Below are positions 21,156-30,288 of a stretch of DNA of 64,000 bases, one piece after another. The position numbers and the translations under genes are program-made. The notes under the pieces are model-generated. The model was not told the DNA's origin. It did not search any database and worked only from the letters and a program-made list of their open reading frames with translations. This stretch comes from Fontimonas thermophila (GTDB lineage: Bacteria; Pseudomonadota; Gammaproteobacteria; Nevskiales; Nevskiaceae). The number at the start of each line of letters is the position of its first letter. Position 1 is the stretch's first letter. The stretch is from the NCBI RefSeq assembly GCF_900113085.1, contig NZ_FOOC01000001.1, positions 248,001 to 312,000 on the forward strand. Reading direction: 5' to 3'.

Positions 21156-23324
21156 GTGAGCACCCTGCTCGTCAGTGTCGCCGTGCCGGTTCCGCTGTAC
21201 CGGACTTTCGATTACCGCGTGCCGCCGGCGCTGGCGCCGATGCTGCGCCGCGGCAGCCGCGTGCGCGTGCCATTCGGCCGGCGCAGCCTCGTCGGCATCG
21301 TCGTGCAGCCGCCGCACGAGGGCGGTGCCGACGGCACCGAATTCCGCGACATCGAGGCCGTGCTCGATTCGACGCCGCTGCTCGGCGCGGAGCTGCTCGC
21401 GCTGTGCGAGTGGGCCGCGGCCTACTACGCCCATCCGCTCGGCGAAGTCTTGATGGCCGCGCTGCCCGGGCGTCTGCGCCAGGGCGCGCCGGGTGAGCTT
21501 GAGCGGCGCGAGCGCTACGCGCTGACCGCGGCCGGCCACACGGCCTTGACCACACTGCCGGCGCGCTATCGCGCGCTGCGCGCCCTGCTGGAGCGCGTGC
21601 ACGCGGGCGTATGTGCCCGGGAAGAACTGCAGACGACCGCCGGGGTGCTCCGCCGCGCCGTCGAACGCGGCTGGATCGAAGTGCAGACCGATGAGTCTGC
21701 GGCGCTGCCAGGTGTGCCGGGGCCTGCGCCGACCGACGAGCAGCATGCGGCGCTGGCGGCGCTCGCGGCGGCGGGTGGCCGTTTCGGCGTGCATCTCGTC
21801 GAGGGCGTCACCGGCAGCGGCAAGACCGAGATCTATCTGCGCCGCATCGAGGCCGTGCTCGAGGCCGGCGCGCAGGCGCTGGTCCTGGCGCCGGAGATCA
21901 GCTTGACGCCGCAGCTCGAGACGCGGTTTTGCGAGCGGCTCGGCGACGGTGTGTGCAGTTTTCATTCGGCTTTGCCCGAGCACGAGCGCGAACAAGTCTG
22001 GCTGCAGGCGCGTGCCGGCGTGGCGCGCGTGGTGATCGGCACGCGTTCGGCGGTGTGGCTGCCCTTTGCGCAGCTGGGTCTGATCGTCGTCGATGAGGAA
22101 CACGACACTTCCTACAAGCAACAGGACGGATTTCGCTACTCGGCACGTGACGTCGCCATCCTGCGTGCGCAGAAGCTGGGGATTCCGGTGCTGCTCGGCA
22201 GCGCGACGCCGTCGCTGGAAACCGTGCACAACGCGCGCACCGGCCGTTACCACCATGTCCGCCTGGAACGCCGCGTGCGCGACACGCCGCCGCCGCAGGT
22301 GCGCGTGCTCGACGTGCGCGGGTTGCCGCTGGAGCACGGCCTGTCGCCCCCGCTCGTGCAGGCGATCGACCGCCACCTCGACGCCGGCGGGCAGGTGCTG
22401 CTGTTTCTCAACCGGCGTGGCTATGCGCCGGTACTGCTGTGCCACGCCTGCGGCTGGAGCGCGCCGTGCGCGCACTGCGACGCGCACATGACGCTGCACC
22501 GCGGCCGCGACCTGTTGATCTGCCACCACTGCGGCGCGCAGCAGCGCGTACCGCGCGCCTGCCCGTCCTGCGGGGCCACTGCGCTGATCGCGGTCGGCAC
22601 CGGTACCGAGCGCATCGAGCAGGCGCTGGCGAATCGTTTCCCGCAGCATCGCGTCGTGCGCTTGGACTCCGACCGCATCACCAGCGCCAGGGCGCTGCAC
22701 CGCCAGCTCGCCGAAATCCGCGAGGGGTGCGCGCGCATCCTCGTCGGCACCCAGATTCTCGCCAAGGGTCACGATTTTCCGAATCTCTCGCTGGTCGGCA
22801 TCGTTTCCGCCGACCAGGCGCTCTACGGCAGCGATTTCCGCGCGATCGAGCGCATGGGTCAGCTGGTCACGCAGGTCGCCGGTCGCGCCGGTCGCGCCGG
22901 CCAGCCCGGAGAGGTCTGGCTGCAGACCCACGAACCCGGGCATCCGCTGCTGCGCCTGCTCGTCGAGCAGGGCTATGCCGCGCTGTGTGACGCCCTGCTC
23001 GTCGAGCGCGAGCAGGCCGGTCTGCCGCCCTATACCCACCTTGCGCTGCTGCGCGCCGAGGCGCGTGCGCCCGCGCTGCCGCTGCGGTTTCTGCACGCGG
23101 CGCGACCGCTGTTTACCGGGCAGCCCGGCGTCGAGGTGTTCGAGCCGCTCCCGGCCGGCATGGAGCGGCGCGGCGGTTACACCCGCGCCCAGTTGCTGCT
23201 GCGCGCGCACCGCCGCGCGGCCTTGCAGCGGGCGCTCGCCGCGGCTGTGCCCCGGCTGGATACGCTGGCGGACGCGCGCCGGGTGCGCTGGTCGATCGAT
23301 GTCGATCCCTACGACCTGATGTAA
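21156..23324 (+). CDS. priA: Primosomal protein N' (replication restart helicase PriA)
   Basis: A 3'-5' helicase that reloads the replisome at stalled forks; 722 residues, the usual length. The N-terminal DNA-binding domain reads VAVPVPLYRTFDYRVP. Walker A VTGSGKTE has Lys223, the DEEH box is in VVDEEHDTSYKQQ, and the two zinc sites are intact (CHACGWSAPCAHC, CHHCGAQQRVPRACPSCG). Motif VI region VTQVAGRAGRAGQPGEV follows. The start is a GTG at 21156 with only a weak AAGG before it. argS begins 82 bases after its stop. Confidence 0.96.
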   Translation: MSTLLVSVAVPVPLYRTFDYRVPPALAPMLRRGSRVRVPFGRRSLVGIVVQPPHEGGADGTEFRDIEAVLDSTPLLGAELLALCEWAAAYYAHPLGEVLMAALPGRLRQGAPGELERRERYALTAAGHTALTTLPARYRALRALLERVHAGVCAREELQTTAGVLRRAVERGWIEVQTDESAALPGVPGPAPTDEQHAALAALAAAGGRFGVHLVEGVTGSGKTEIYLRRIEAVLEAGAQALVLAPEISLTPQLETRFCERLGDGVCSFHSALPEHEREQVWLQARAGVARVVIGTRSAVWLPFAQLGLIVVDEEHDTSYKQQDGFRYSARDVAILRAQKLGIPVLLGSATPSLETVHNARTGRYHHVRLERRVRDTPPPQVRVLDVRGLPLEHGLSPPLVQAIDRHLDAGGQVLLFLNRRGYAPVLLCHACGWSAPCAHCDAHMTLHRGRDLLICHHCGAQQRVPRACPSCGATALIAVGTGTERIEQALANRFPQHRVVRLDSDRITSARALHRQLAEIREGCARILVGTQILAKGHDFPNLSLVGIVSADQALYGSDFRAIERMGQLVTQVAGRAGRAGQPGEVWLQTHEPGHPLLRLLVEQGYAALCDALLVEREQAGLPPYTHLALLRAEARAPALPLRFLHAARPLFTGQPGVEVFEPLPAGMERRGGYTRAQLLLRAHRRAALQRALAAAVPRLDTLADARRVRWSIDVDPYDLM

Positions 23325-23406
23325 GACATCCGGCGGCTCGGTGCGTGGAAGCGGTAAAATCCCCCGCTCCGCGGTTTTTCGGCCCCCGGCCGCCAACATC
23401 CTCCCG

Positions 23407-25185
23407 ATGAAAGAGCATTTGCAGGAGCTGCTGGCCAGCGCGCTCGAGCGCGTGCTCGCCGATGCCGGTGCGCAGCAGGCGCCGGCGATTCAGCTCGACC
23501 CCACCAAGGACCGGAAGTTCGGCGACTTCCAGACCAATCTCGCGCTGCAGCTGGCCAAGCCGCTGGGCCGACCGCCGCGCGCCGTGGCCGAAGCGCTGGT
23601 CCGGGCGCTGCCGCCATCCCCGCGCGTGGCCAGAGTCGAAATCGCCGGCCCGGGTTTCATCAATTTCTTTTTGGCCGACGCGGCGTTCCAGTCGGTGGTC
23701 GCGGACATCCTCGACTTAGGCGAGCGCTACGGCCGCGACGATTCGGGCGGCAAGGGGCGCATTCTGATCGAATTCGTCTCGGCCAATCCGACGGGACCGA
23801 TGCACGTCGGCCACGGCCGCGGTGCCGCCTATGGCGATTCGCTCGCCAACCTGCTCGCCGCCACCGGCTGGACGGTCTGGCGCGAGTACTACATCAACGA
23901 TGCCGGCCGCCAGGTGGACGTGCTCACCGTCAGTGTCTGGCTGCGCTATCTCGAATGCTGCGGCGAGCCGGTGACGATGCCGCGCCGCGGCTATCCCGGC
24001 GACTACCTCAAGGCCAGCGCACAGCGCCTGTTCGATGCGCATGGCCGCGCGTTCCATGTTCCGGCGGCGCGCGTCCGCGAGGGCTTGCCGGAGGAATCCG
24101 TTGCGCCAGACGATGCCAGCGAGGCGCAGCTCGCCGCGGCCAAGGCCAGCCAGGAAGCGCATCTCGATGCGCTGATCGCGCGCGCCCGCGCGCTGCTCGG
24201 CGTGCACTATGCGACCGTGCAGCGCCTGGCGCTCGACGACCAGCTTGCAGCGATCAAGTCCACGCTCGATGCATTCAACGTGCGCTTCGACCAGTGGACC
24301 TCGGAAAAAGCCCTGGTCGACGGGGGGTTCGTCGCCAGGGCGCTGGCGCGGCTCAAAGAAAAAGGGCTGACCTACGAAAAAGACGGCGCGCTGTGGATGC
24401 GCACCCAGGCATTCGGGGACGAGAAAGACCGCGTGCTGATCAAGGCCGACGGCACGGCCACGTACTACTGCAACGATCTCGCCTATCACATCGACAAGCT
24501 CGATCGCGGCTGGCCGTTGCTGCTGGATGTCTGGGGTGCGGACCATCACGGCTACATCGCGCGCGTGCGGGCCGCGATCGAGGCGCTGACCGGGCGCAAG
24601 GATGCGCTCAACGTGCAATTGATCCAGTTCGTCACGCTCTCGTCCGGGCGCATGGGCAAGCGCAGCGGCAATTTCGTCACGCTGCAGGACCTGATCGATG
24701 AGGCCGGCACCGATGCGACGCGGTTTTTCTATCTGACGCGCTCGCACGACCAGCATCTGGAATTCGATATCGATCTTGCGCGCTCGCAGTCCACGGACAA
24801 TCCGGTCTATTACGTGCAGTACGCGCATGCGCGAATCTGCAGTGTGTTCCAGCAGCTCGCGGACAAAGGCGGGCACTGGGATGCCCAGGCCGCGAAGCTG
24901 ACGCTGCACCGGCTCACCAACACGCACGAAAAGGCCCTGCTGACGCTGCTCGGCCGCTATCCGGAGACGCTGCAGCGCGCCGCCGCCAGCTACGCGCCGC
25001 ATACGCTGGTGTTTTTCCTCAAGGATCTCGCCGAGGCCTTGCACGGGTATTACAACGTGCATCGCTTCCTCGTCGAGGACGATCCCGAGCTGCAGTCCGC
25101 GCGGCTGGCCCTGATCCGCGCAACCGCTCAGGTGATCCGCAACGGTTTGCGCATCCTCGGCGTGTCCGCGCCGGAGAAGATGTGA
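23407..25185 (+). CDS. argS: Arginyl-tRNA synthetase
   Basis: Charges tRNA-Arg. It has 592 residues, a class I enzyme. The HIGH-type motif is HVGHGRG (in SANPTGPMHVGHGRGAAYGD) and the KMSK-type loop is degenerate, MGKRSG, as is common in ArgS. The N-terminal additional domain (KFGDFQTNLALQLAK) and the C-terminal DALR anticodon-binding domain are present. The ATG at 23407 is preferred; the short upstream extension of the frame is unlike ArgS. The final TGA overlaps the start of the SPOR protein by one base, so the two are translationally coupled. Confidence 0.97.
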   Translation: MKEHLQELLASALERVLADAGAQQAPAIQLDPTKDRKFGDFQTNLALQLAKPLGRPPRAVAEALVRALPPSPRVARVEIAGPGFINFFLADAAFQSVVADILDLGERYGRDDSGGKGRILIEFVSANPTGPMHVGHGRGAAYGDSLANLLAATGWTVWREYYINDAGRQVDVLTVSVWLRYLECCGEPVTMPRRGYPGDYLKASAQRLFDAHGRAFHVPAARVREGLPEESVAPDDASEAQLAAAKASQEAHLDALIARARALLGVHYATVQRLALDDQLAAIKSTLDAFNVRFDQWTSEKALVDGGFVARALARLKEKGLTYEKDGALWMRTQAFGDEKDRVLIKADGTATYYCNDLAYHIDKLDRGWPLLLDVWGADHHGYIARVRAAIEALTGRKDALNVQLIQFVTLSSGRMGKRSGNFVTLQDLIDEAGTDATRFFYLTRSHDQHLEFDIDLARSQSTDNPVYYVQYAHARICSVFQQLADKGGHWDAQAAKLTLHRLTNTHEKALLTLLGRYPETLQRAAASYAPHTLVFFLKDLAEALHGYYNVHRFLVEDDPELQSARLALIRATAQVIRNGLRILGVSAPEKM

Positions 25186-25757
25186 TGGCGCGTGATTACG
25201 CCCAACGCAACGGCGGCCGGCGCCGGACACGCAGCACGGGCGGGCTGCCGGGCTGGGTCTGGCTCGTCGTCGGACTCTCCGCCGGACTTGCGGTTGCCGC
25301 ATTCGTCTATGTGAGCCGCCCGGTGGCGCCGCCAAGCCCGCCGCTGGCGGCGCAGACCGCGCCTGCCGAGAAAAAAACCGGCACCAGCGGGCCCATCCCG
25401 CTGCCGCCCAAGGAAAAGCCGCGCTTTACGTTCTACGAGATCCTCAAGAACCAGGAGGTGGTGATCCCCGGGGAGACCGCGCGCGCGCCGACCCCGCCGC
25501 CCGCCGCCCAGGCCGCCGGCGAGGGCAGCTACATCATCCAGGTCGCTTCGTTCCGGTCGCAGGCCGAGGCCGAACGGCAGAAGGCCGCGCTCGCCCTGAT
25601 CGGCATTGAATCGCGCATCGAAACCGTGACCATCGACGGCCGCGACACCTACTACCGCGTGCGCATCGGTCCGGAATCGAGCTGGGGGCGGGTGCAATCG
25701 ACCCTGGCCCGTCTCGACGAGAATGGCATCGACGCGATGGTCATCAGGCTGCGTTAG
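25185..25757 (+). CDS. SPOR-domain membrane protein (FtsN/DedD-like)
   Basis: A 190-residue bitopic protein: a short basic cytoplasmic tail (RNGGRRRTRSTGG), one membrane helix (WVWLVVGLSAGLAVAAFVYV), a Pro/Ala/Lys-rich periplasmic linker, and a C-terminal SPOR domain from YIIQVASFRSQAEAERQKAAL to the end. SPOR domains bind denuded septal peptidoglycan, so it probably acts at the division site. The order argS - SPOR/FtsN-like is common in gammaproteobacteria, which supports an FtsN-like role. The ATG overlaps the argS stop codon. It converges on mtfA with the stop codons overlapping (TTAG). Confidence 0.9.
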   Translation: MARDYAQRNGGRRRTRSTGGLPGWVWLVVGLSAGLAVAAFVYVSRPVAPPSPPLAAQTAPAEKKTGTSGPIPLPPKEKPRFTFYEILKNQEVVIPGETARAPTPPPAAQAAGEGSYIIQVASFRSQAEAERQKAALALIGIESRIETVTIDGRDTYYRVRIGPESSWGRVQSTLARLDENGIDAMVIRLR

Positions 25758-26596
25758 CGCCCATCCGGCCCCGCCGCCGGATCCTGCGGCTGCACCTGCC
25801 ACAAGCGGTGCGCGGCCGGATCGAGCCGGTAATACGTGCGCAGCAAGTCGTACAGCTCCGGATGGTGCTGGCGTAGCTCCGGCCCGCGCTGGAAGAACGC
25901 TTCGGTGACCACACCGAAGAATTCGCCCGGGCTTTCGGCGCCATACGGATCGAGGACCGGCGGCCGGCGGTGGCGCTGCAGACGGCGGAACTCGCGCGTC
26001 ATCACGGCGGACCAGCGCGCGTAGTCGCGCATCGGCGGGGCACCCTCGGTTTCCGGGGTTTCATCGTCGAGCTGGTGCGCGAACTCGTGCACCACCACAT
26101 TGACCTCGTCACCGTCGAGCGATGCCTGCACGTCGGCCCACGACAGGATCACACGATCGCCCTGCCAGGACTCACCGAGGTGCTCGACGGGTTCGTCGCT
26201 GACCAGGCCGATTTCGTCCGGCTCGGTGGAAGGCACGTAAAAGCGGTCCGGGTACAGCAGTATGCGCTGGACCAGCGGGAACACCGCGGCCTGCGGGCGC
26301 AGAATCAGCAGACAGGCGAGTCCGGCCACGGCGATGCGCATGTCGTCGTCGACGGTCAGGCCGCCGCAGCCGATGAAGCGTTTTTCCTGGAGAAAGCGCT
26401 CGACGCAGTGCTCGTAGCGCGCACGCGCCTGTGCCGGTACCAGCTGCGCGTGCGGTACGCGTGCATACAGACGCGCGCGCCAGTGCACCGGCGCGGCGGC
26501 GACGATGCGCGGTTTGCGCGGTGCGAACATCCAGCGCAGCAACAGCGCAAGGCCCAGCGCGAGCGCGATGAAGGCTTCCGGCGCAAACCCGGTCAT
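25754..26596 (-). CDS. mtfA: Zinc peptidase MtfA
   Basis: A 280-residue M90-type metallopeptidase. The zinc motif HEFAH is at 170-174 (VVVHEFAHQLDDE), and the family's downstream glutamate lies in SPGEFFGVVTEAFF. The N-terminus is a hydrophobic helix (FIALALGLALLLRWMF), which suggests membrane anchoring. In E. coli MtfA titrates the glucose repressor Mlc; no Mlc or PTS gene is near, so its role here is uncertain. It starts 12 bases after the uvrD stop on the same strand. The coding ends of mtfA and the SPOR gene overlap by four bases. Confidence 0.93.
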   Translation of the reverse strand: MTGFAPEAFIALALGLALLLRWMFAPRKPRIVAAAPVHWRARLYARVPHAQLVPAQARARYEHCVERFLQEKRFIGCGGLTVDDDMRIAVAGLACLLILRPQAAVFPLVQRILLYPDRFYVPSTEPDEIGLVSDEPVEHLGESWQGDRVILSWADVQASLDGDEVNVVVHEFAHQLDDETPETEGAPPMRDYARWSAVMTREFRRLQRHRRPPVLDPYGAESPGEFFGVVTEAFFQRGPELRQHHPELYDLLRTYYRLDPAAHRLWQVQPQDPAAGPDGR

Positions 26597-26608
26597 GTGC
26601 GGGCGGGT

Positions 26609-28825
26609 TCAGACGGGCTGCAGGTTGGCCACCGACAGCATCAGCCATTTCGTGCCGGCGGACTGGAAACGCACTTCCACGCGCATGCGCTCGCCATCGC
26701 CGTCGAACTGCAGGATCGTGCCCTCTCCGAAGCGCGCGTGGCGCACGCGCTGCCCCAGGCGCAGGCCGCGCGTGTCGGCATCCGGCGTGATCCATCGCGT
26801 CTGCGCGGCACCATGCCTGGGTGGGTACGCGGCGGCGCGCACGCCGTGGATGACGCGCATCGATTGCGTGCGCATCCGGACGGATGCGATGCATTCCGGC
26901 GGAATTTCGCGCAGGAACTGCGAGGGCATGCTGATTTGCTCGACGCCGTGCAGCCGGCGCAGCTCGGCATGACTCATGTACAGATGCCACCGCGCGCGCG
27001 TGATGCCGACGTAACACAGCCGCCGTTCTTCTTCGAGCTTGCCTTCGTCGGTGGCGCGGGCGTGTGGGAACAGGCCGTTTTCCATGCCGACCATGAACAC
27101 GACGGGGAACTCCAGCCCCTTGGCGGCGTGCAGGGTCATCAGCTGGACGCCGTCCTCGCCTGGTGCTGCCCGTTCCTCGCCGGCCTCGAGCGCGGCATGG
27201 GTCAGAAAACGGGTCAGCGGATCGAGCGCCGGCTCGCCGTCCTCCGGCGTATCCTCCGCCGACTGTTCGAAGGTGTGCGCGGCGCTGATCAGTTCGTCCA
27301 AGTTTTCCAGCCGCCCTTCGGCCTGTTCGCCTTTTTCCTTGCGGTAGTGTTCGCGCAGACCCGAGCGTTCGATCACGCAGGCGGTGACTTGCGACAGCCG
27401 CAGGCCCTGGGTGTCCGCGGCGAGCGTGTCGATCAGGGCGAGAAAGTCGTGCAGCCGGCCGGATGCGCGTCCGAGCGCGCCGCGCTGCGCGGCCGCCCAC
27501 AGCGACAGGCCATGGGCGCGCGCAAACTCACGCAGTTTTTCGATCGTCGCCGCACCGATGCCACGCGCCGGCAGGTTGACCACGCGCTCGAAGCTGGTGT
27601 CGTCGTCGCGGTTGTGCAGCAGGCGCAGATAGGCGAGCGCATCCTTGATCTCCTGGCGCTCGAAGAAGCGCAGGCCGCCGTAGATGCGGTACGGGATGCG
27701 CGCGCGGATCAGGGCTTCTTCGAGCACGCGCGACTGCGCGCCCATGCGGTAGAGCACGGCGATGTCGGAATACCGGCAGCCGTGGTCGAGATGCGCGCGG
27801 ATGCGGTCGACGACGAAATCCGCCTCGTCGTACTCGTTGAAGGCGGCATACAGCTGGATCGGCTCGCCGTCGCCGAGGTCCGTCCACAAGGCCTTGCCCA
27901 GGCGTGTGCTGTTGTGCGCGATCAGGCCGTTCGCGGCCTTGAGGATCGTGCCGCTGGAACGGTAGTTCTGTTCCAGGCGCACGATCTCGCAGCCCGGGAA
28001 ATCCCGCGCCAGATCCAGCATGTTCTCGATACGTGCGCCGCGCCAAGAATAGATCGACTGATCGTCGTCGCCGACCGCAAACAGCACGCCGCTGTCGCCG
28101 GCCAGCGTGTGCAGCCAGCGGTATTGCAGTGCATTGGTGTCCTGGAACTCATCGACGAGCAGGTGCCGGAAACGGTTCCGGTAATGGGTCTGGATCTGGG
28201 CGCAGTCGCGCGTCAGCTCGTAGGCGCGCAGCAGCAGCTCGGCGAAATCGACGACACCCTGGCGTGCACAGGCCTGCTCGTAGGCGGTATAGATGCGCGC
28301 GAACTGGCCCAGCGTGAAATCTCCCGCATCGGTGATGTGCGCGGGGCGCCGCGCTTCTTCCTTCTGCGCGTTGATCCAGCCGGCGACGGTCTTGGCCGGC
28401 CACTGATCCTCGGGCAAGTCCAGGCTTTTGATCACGCGCTTGACCAGGCGCACCTGGTCGTCGGCATCGAGGATCTGGAAGTTCTGCGGCAGGCCGGCTT
28501 CTTTCCAGTGCAGGCGCAGCATGCGGTGGGCGATGCCATGGAAAGTGCCGACCCACATCGCGCGGATCGGCACGTCCACCAGGCGCTCGATGCGCGCGCG
28601 CATCTCGGATGCCGCCTTGTTGGTGAAGGTGACTGCGAGGATCGACAGCGGCGACACCCCTTCCGCCGCGATCAGCCAGGCGACGCGGTGTGTGAGCACG
28701 CGTGTCTTGCCGGAGCCGGCGCCGGCGAGGACCAGCCGATGCGCGGGTGGCGCGGTGACCGCTTCGCGCTGGGCCGGGTTGAGATGGGCGATCAGGGGGG
28801 ATGGGTCGAAGGCGGCGAATCGCAT
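26609..28825 (-). CDS. uvrD: DNA helicase II
   Basis: A superfamily 1A 3'-5' helicase for nucleotide-excision and mismatch repair; 738 residues (E. coli 720). Motif I is GAGSGKT at 35-41 (LAGAGSGKTRVLTHR), followed by AVTFTNKAASEMRAR, VDEFQDTNALQYRWL, VGDDDQSIYSWRGA, LEQNYRSSGTIL, and in domain 2 LMTLHAAKGLEFPVVFMVGMENGLFP and EERRLCYVGITRA. The C-terminus ends WLMLSVANLQPV, the UvrD Tudor-like tail. It could be Rep or PcrA-like, but the tail and length fit UvrD. mtfA follows downstream. Confidence 0.96.
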   Translation of the reverse strand: MRFAAFDPSPLIAHLNPAQREAVTAPPAHRLVLAGAGSGKTRVLTHRVAWLIAAEGVSPLSILAVTFTNKAASEMRARIERLVDVPIRAMWVGTFHGIAHRMLRLHWKEAGLPQNFQILDADDQVRLVKRVIKSLDLPEDQWPAKTVAGWINAQKEEARRPAHITDAGDFTLGQFARIYTAYEQACARQGVVDFAELLLRAYELTRDCAQIQTHYRNRFRHLLVDEFQDTNALQYRWLHTLAGDSGVLFAVGDDDQSIYSWRGARIENMLDLARDFPGCEIVRLEQNYRSSGTILKAANGLIAHNSTRLGKALWTDLGDGEPIQLYAAFNEYDEADFVVDRIRAHLDHGCRYSDIAVLYRMGAQSRVLEEALIRARIPYRIYGGLRFFERQEIKDALAYLRLLHNRDDDTSFERVVNLPARGIGAATIEKLREFARAHGLSLWAAAQRGALGRASGRLHDFLALIDTLAADTQGLRLSQVTACVIERSGLREHYRKEKGEQAEGRLENLDELISAAHTFEQSAEDTPEDGEPALDPLTRFLTHAALEAGEERAAPGEDGVQLMTLHAAKGLEFPVVFMVGMENGLFPHARATDEGKLEEERRLCYVGITRARWHLYMSHAELRRLHGVEQISMPSQFLREIPPECIASVRMRTQSMRVIHGVRAAAYPPRHGAAQTRWITPDADTRGLRLGQRVRHARFGEGTILQFDGDGERMRVEVRFQSAGTKWLMLSVANLQPV

Positions 28826-28854
28826 GGCGCGATTCTACCGGCCCGCCCGCCGGT

Positions 28855-30207
28855 TCACGGCACGAACCAGGGGCCGCTGACGCAATAGGTGATCCCGGCG
28901 GTGCCAGTGCTGGCGTTGGCGCCGGGGCCGCGTTGCGAGCTGAAGTAGAAATGCCGGCCGTCGGGCGAAAACGCCGGGCCGGTCACTTCGGAACCGTCCT
29001 GGCCGCTCACTTCCACCAGCGGCACGATGCGGCCGTCCGCGCACAGGGCGACCGCCTGCTGGTTGGGCTCGGCTTTGTCCTCGACGATGACCAGATCGCC
29101 CCCCGGCGTGACGACGATGTTGTCCACCGAGTCGAGCACCGGTTGTGGGAAGGCATCGTCGTCATAGACGCAGGTGAGCGTCTGCGCAAGCGGGTCATGT
29201 GCCCAGACACGGCGGTCGCCCTTGGTCGTGAAATAAATCAGGCCGTCGTGGTACCAGATGCCCTCGCCGCCGCGGAAAGCCGTACTCTCCGGCACCTGGT
29301 GGCGTGTCGCGGTGAACAGCGGCAATACGCCGGCGAGCGCGTCGGTGACCATCGACAGCGGCAGCGGGATCACGGACAGATCGACCGGCGTCGGGTTGGG
29401 TACGTCGCGCCACTGCACCGCAAAAATATCTCCGACACACGCCGAAGCGACGGCATCCTGTGCGGCCTGCACCTGCATGACCTGCAACCGGCCGGAGGAC
29501 AGATCGGCGCGGCCGCCGACATTCGGAGTATCCGGGATGAAGCGGTAAAAGCGGCCGTCGGGTTTGTCCTCGGTTTCATAGACCCAGTTCGTACGCGGAT
29601 CGACCGCCGCCGCTTCGTGGGCGAACATGCCGAGCGCCGGTAGCGGCTGCGGCTGGCCGACGCCGCGCGGATCGCATTCCCACAGCAGCCCGAGGTCGTA
29701 TTCCTCACCGGACAGCCAGGTCTGCCACGGCGTGATGCCGCCGCCGCAGTTGATACGCGTGAGTGCGCCCGGCAGCACGGTGTAGCCATCGACGACCGCA
29801 CCCTGTGCGTCGAAGCGCAGCGCGTTGACGCCACCCGGCAGGAATTCGCGATTGGAGACGTAGATCCAGCCGCCGTCCTCGGTTGCGTAAGTTGCGCCGC
29901 CGTCCGGGTCGGTGTGCCAGACCAGCGGCGTGCCGGGAACGATCTGGTTGGCCTGGGCGAGGATCCGTGCGCGAAAGCCTGGCGGGATCAGCAGTCCCGG
30001 CACGTCCGCAGACGGCGCCAGCGCCCCGATCGCGCCGATGCGGCCGCGCACGGCGCCGCCGGCGCCAGCGCCATCGGAGGAGCCACAGCCGGCGAGCGCG
30101 CGTGCGAGCGCAAGATAGGCCGCGCTGCGCGCGGTGACGTCGAGAAATCCGCGGCGCGTCAGGGGGCGCTGCCAGGCGCTGAGGTGTGTCAACGGCAAGT
30201 TCGGCAT
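28855..30207 (-). CDS. Tat-exported DUF839/PhoX-like protein
   Basis: A 450-residue protein with a twin-arginine signal (PLTRRGFLDVTARSAAYLALARALAGC), in which the GC within LAGCGSS could also be a lipobox. The rest matches the PhoX-like beta-propeller family: GGATYATEDGGWIYVSNRE, GMFAHEAAAVDPRTNWVYETED, GEGIWYHDGLIYFTTKGDRRVW, DNIVVTPGGDLVIVEDK. PhoX is a calcium/iron alkaline phosphatase, but many DUF839 proteins have no tested activity, so no substrate is claimed. It lies 81 bases downstream of the tri-haem lipoprotein gene on the same strand and is probably exported to act with it. Confidence 0.85.
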   Translation of the reverse strand: MPNLPLTHLSAWQRPLTRRGFLDVTARSAAYLALARALAGCGSSDGAGAGGAVRGRIGAIGALAPSADVPGLLIPPGFRARILAQANQIVPGTPLVWHTDPDGGATYATEDGGWIYVSNREFLPGGVNALRFDAQGAVVDGYTVLPGALTRINCGGGITPWQTWLSGEEYDLGLLWECDPRGVGQPQPLPALGMFAHEAAAVDPRTNWVYETEDKPDGRFYRFIPDTPNVGGRADLSSGRLQVMQVQAAQDAVASACVGDIFAVQWRDVPNPTPVDLSVIPLPLSMVTDALAGVLPLFTATRHQVPESTAFRGGEGIWYHDGLIYFTTKGDRRVWAHDPLAQTLTCVYDDDAFPQPVLDSVDNIVVTPGGDLVIVEDKAEPNQQAVALCADGRIVPLVEVSGQDGSEVTGPAFSPDGRHFYFSSQRGPGANASTGTAGITYCVSGPWFVP

Positions 30208-30288
30208 GGTGGTTTCCTGTGAGACCGGAAAGCCTACGCCGCCAACGCGACGGTTTTATGAAAGCAACTCTGCCTGCCGCCTGCGCGG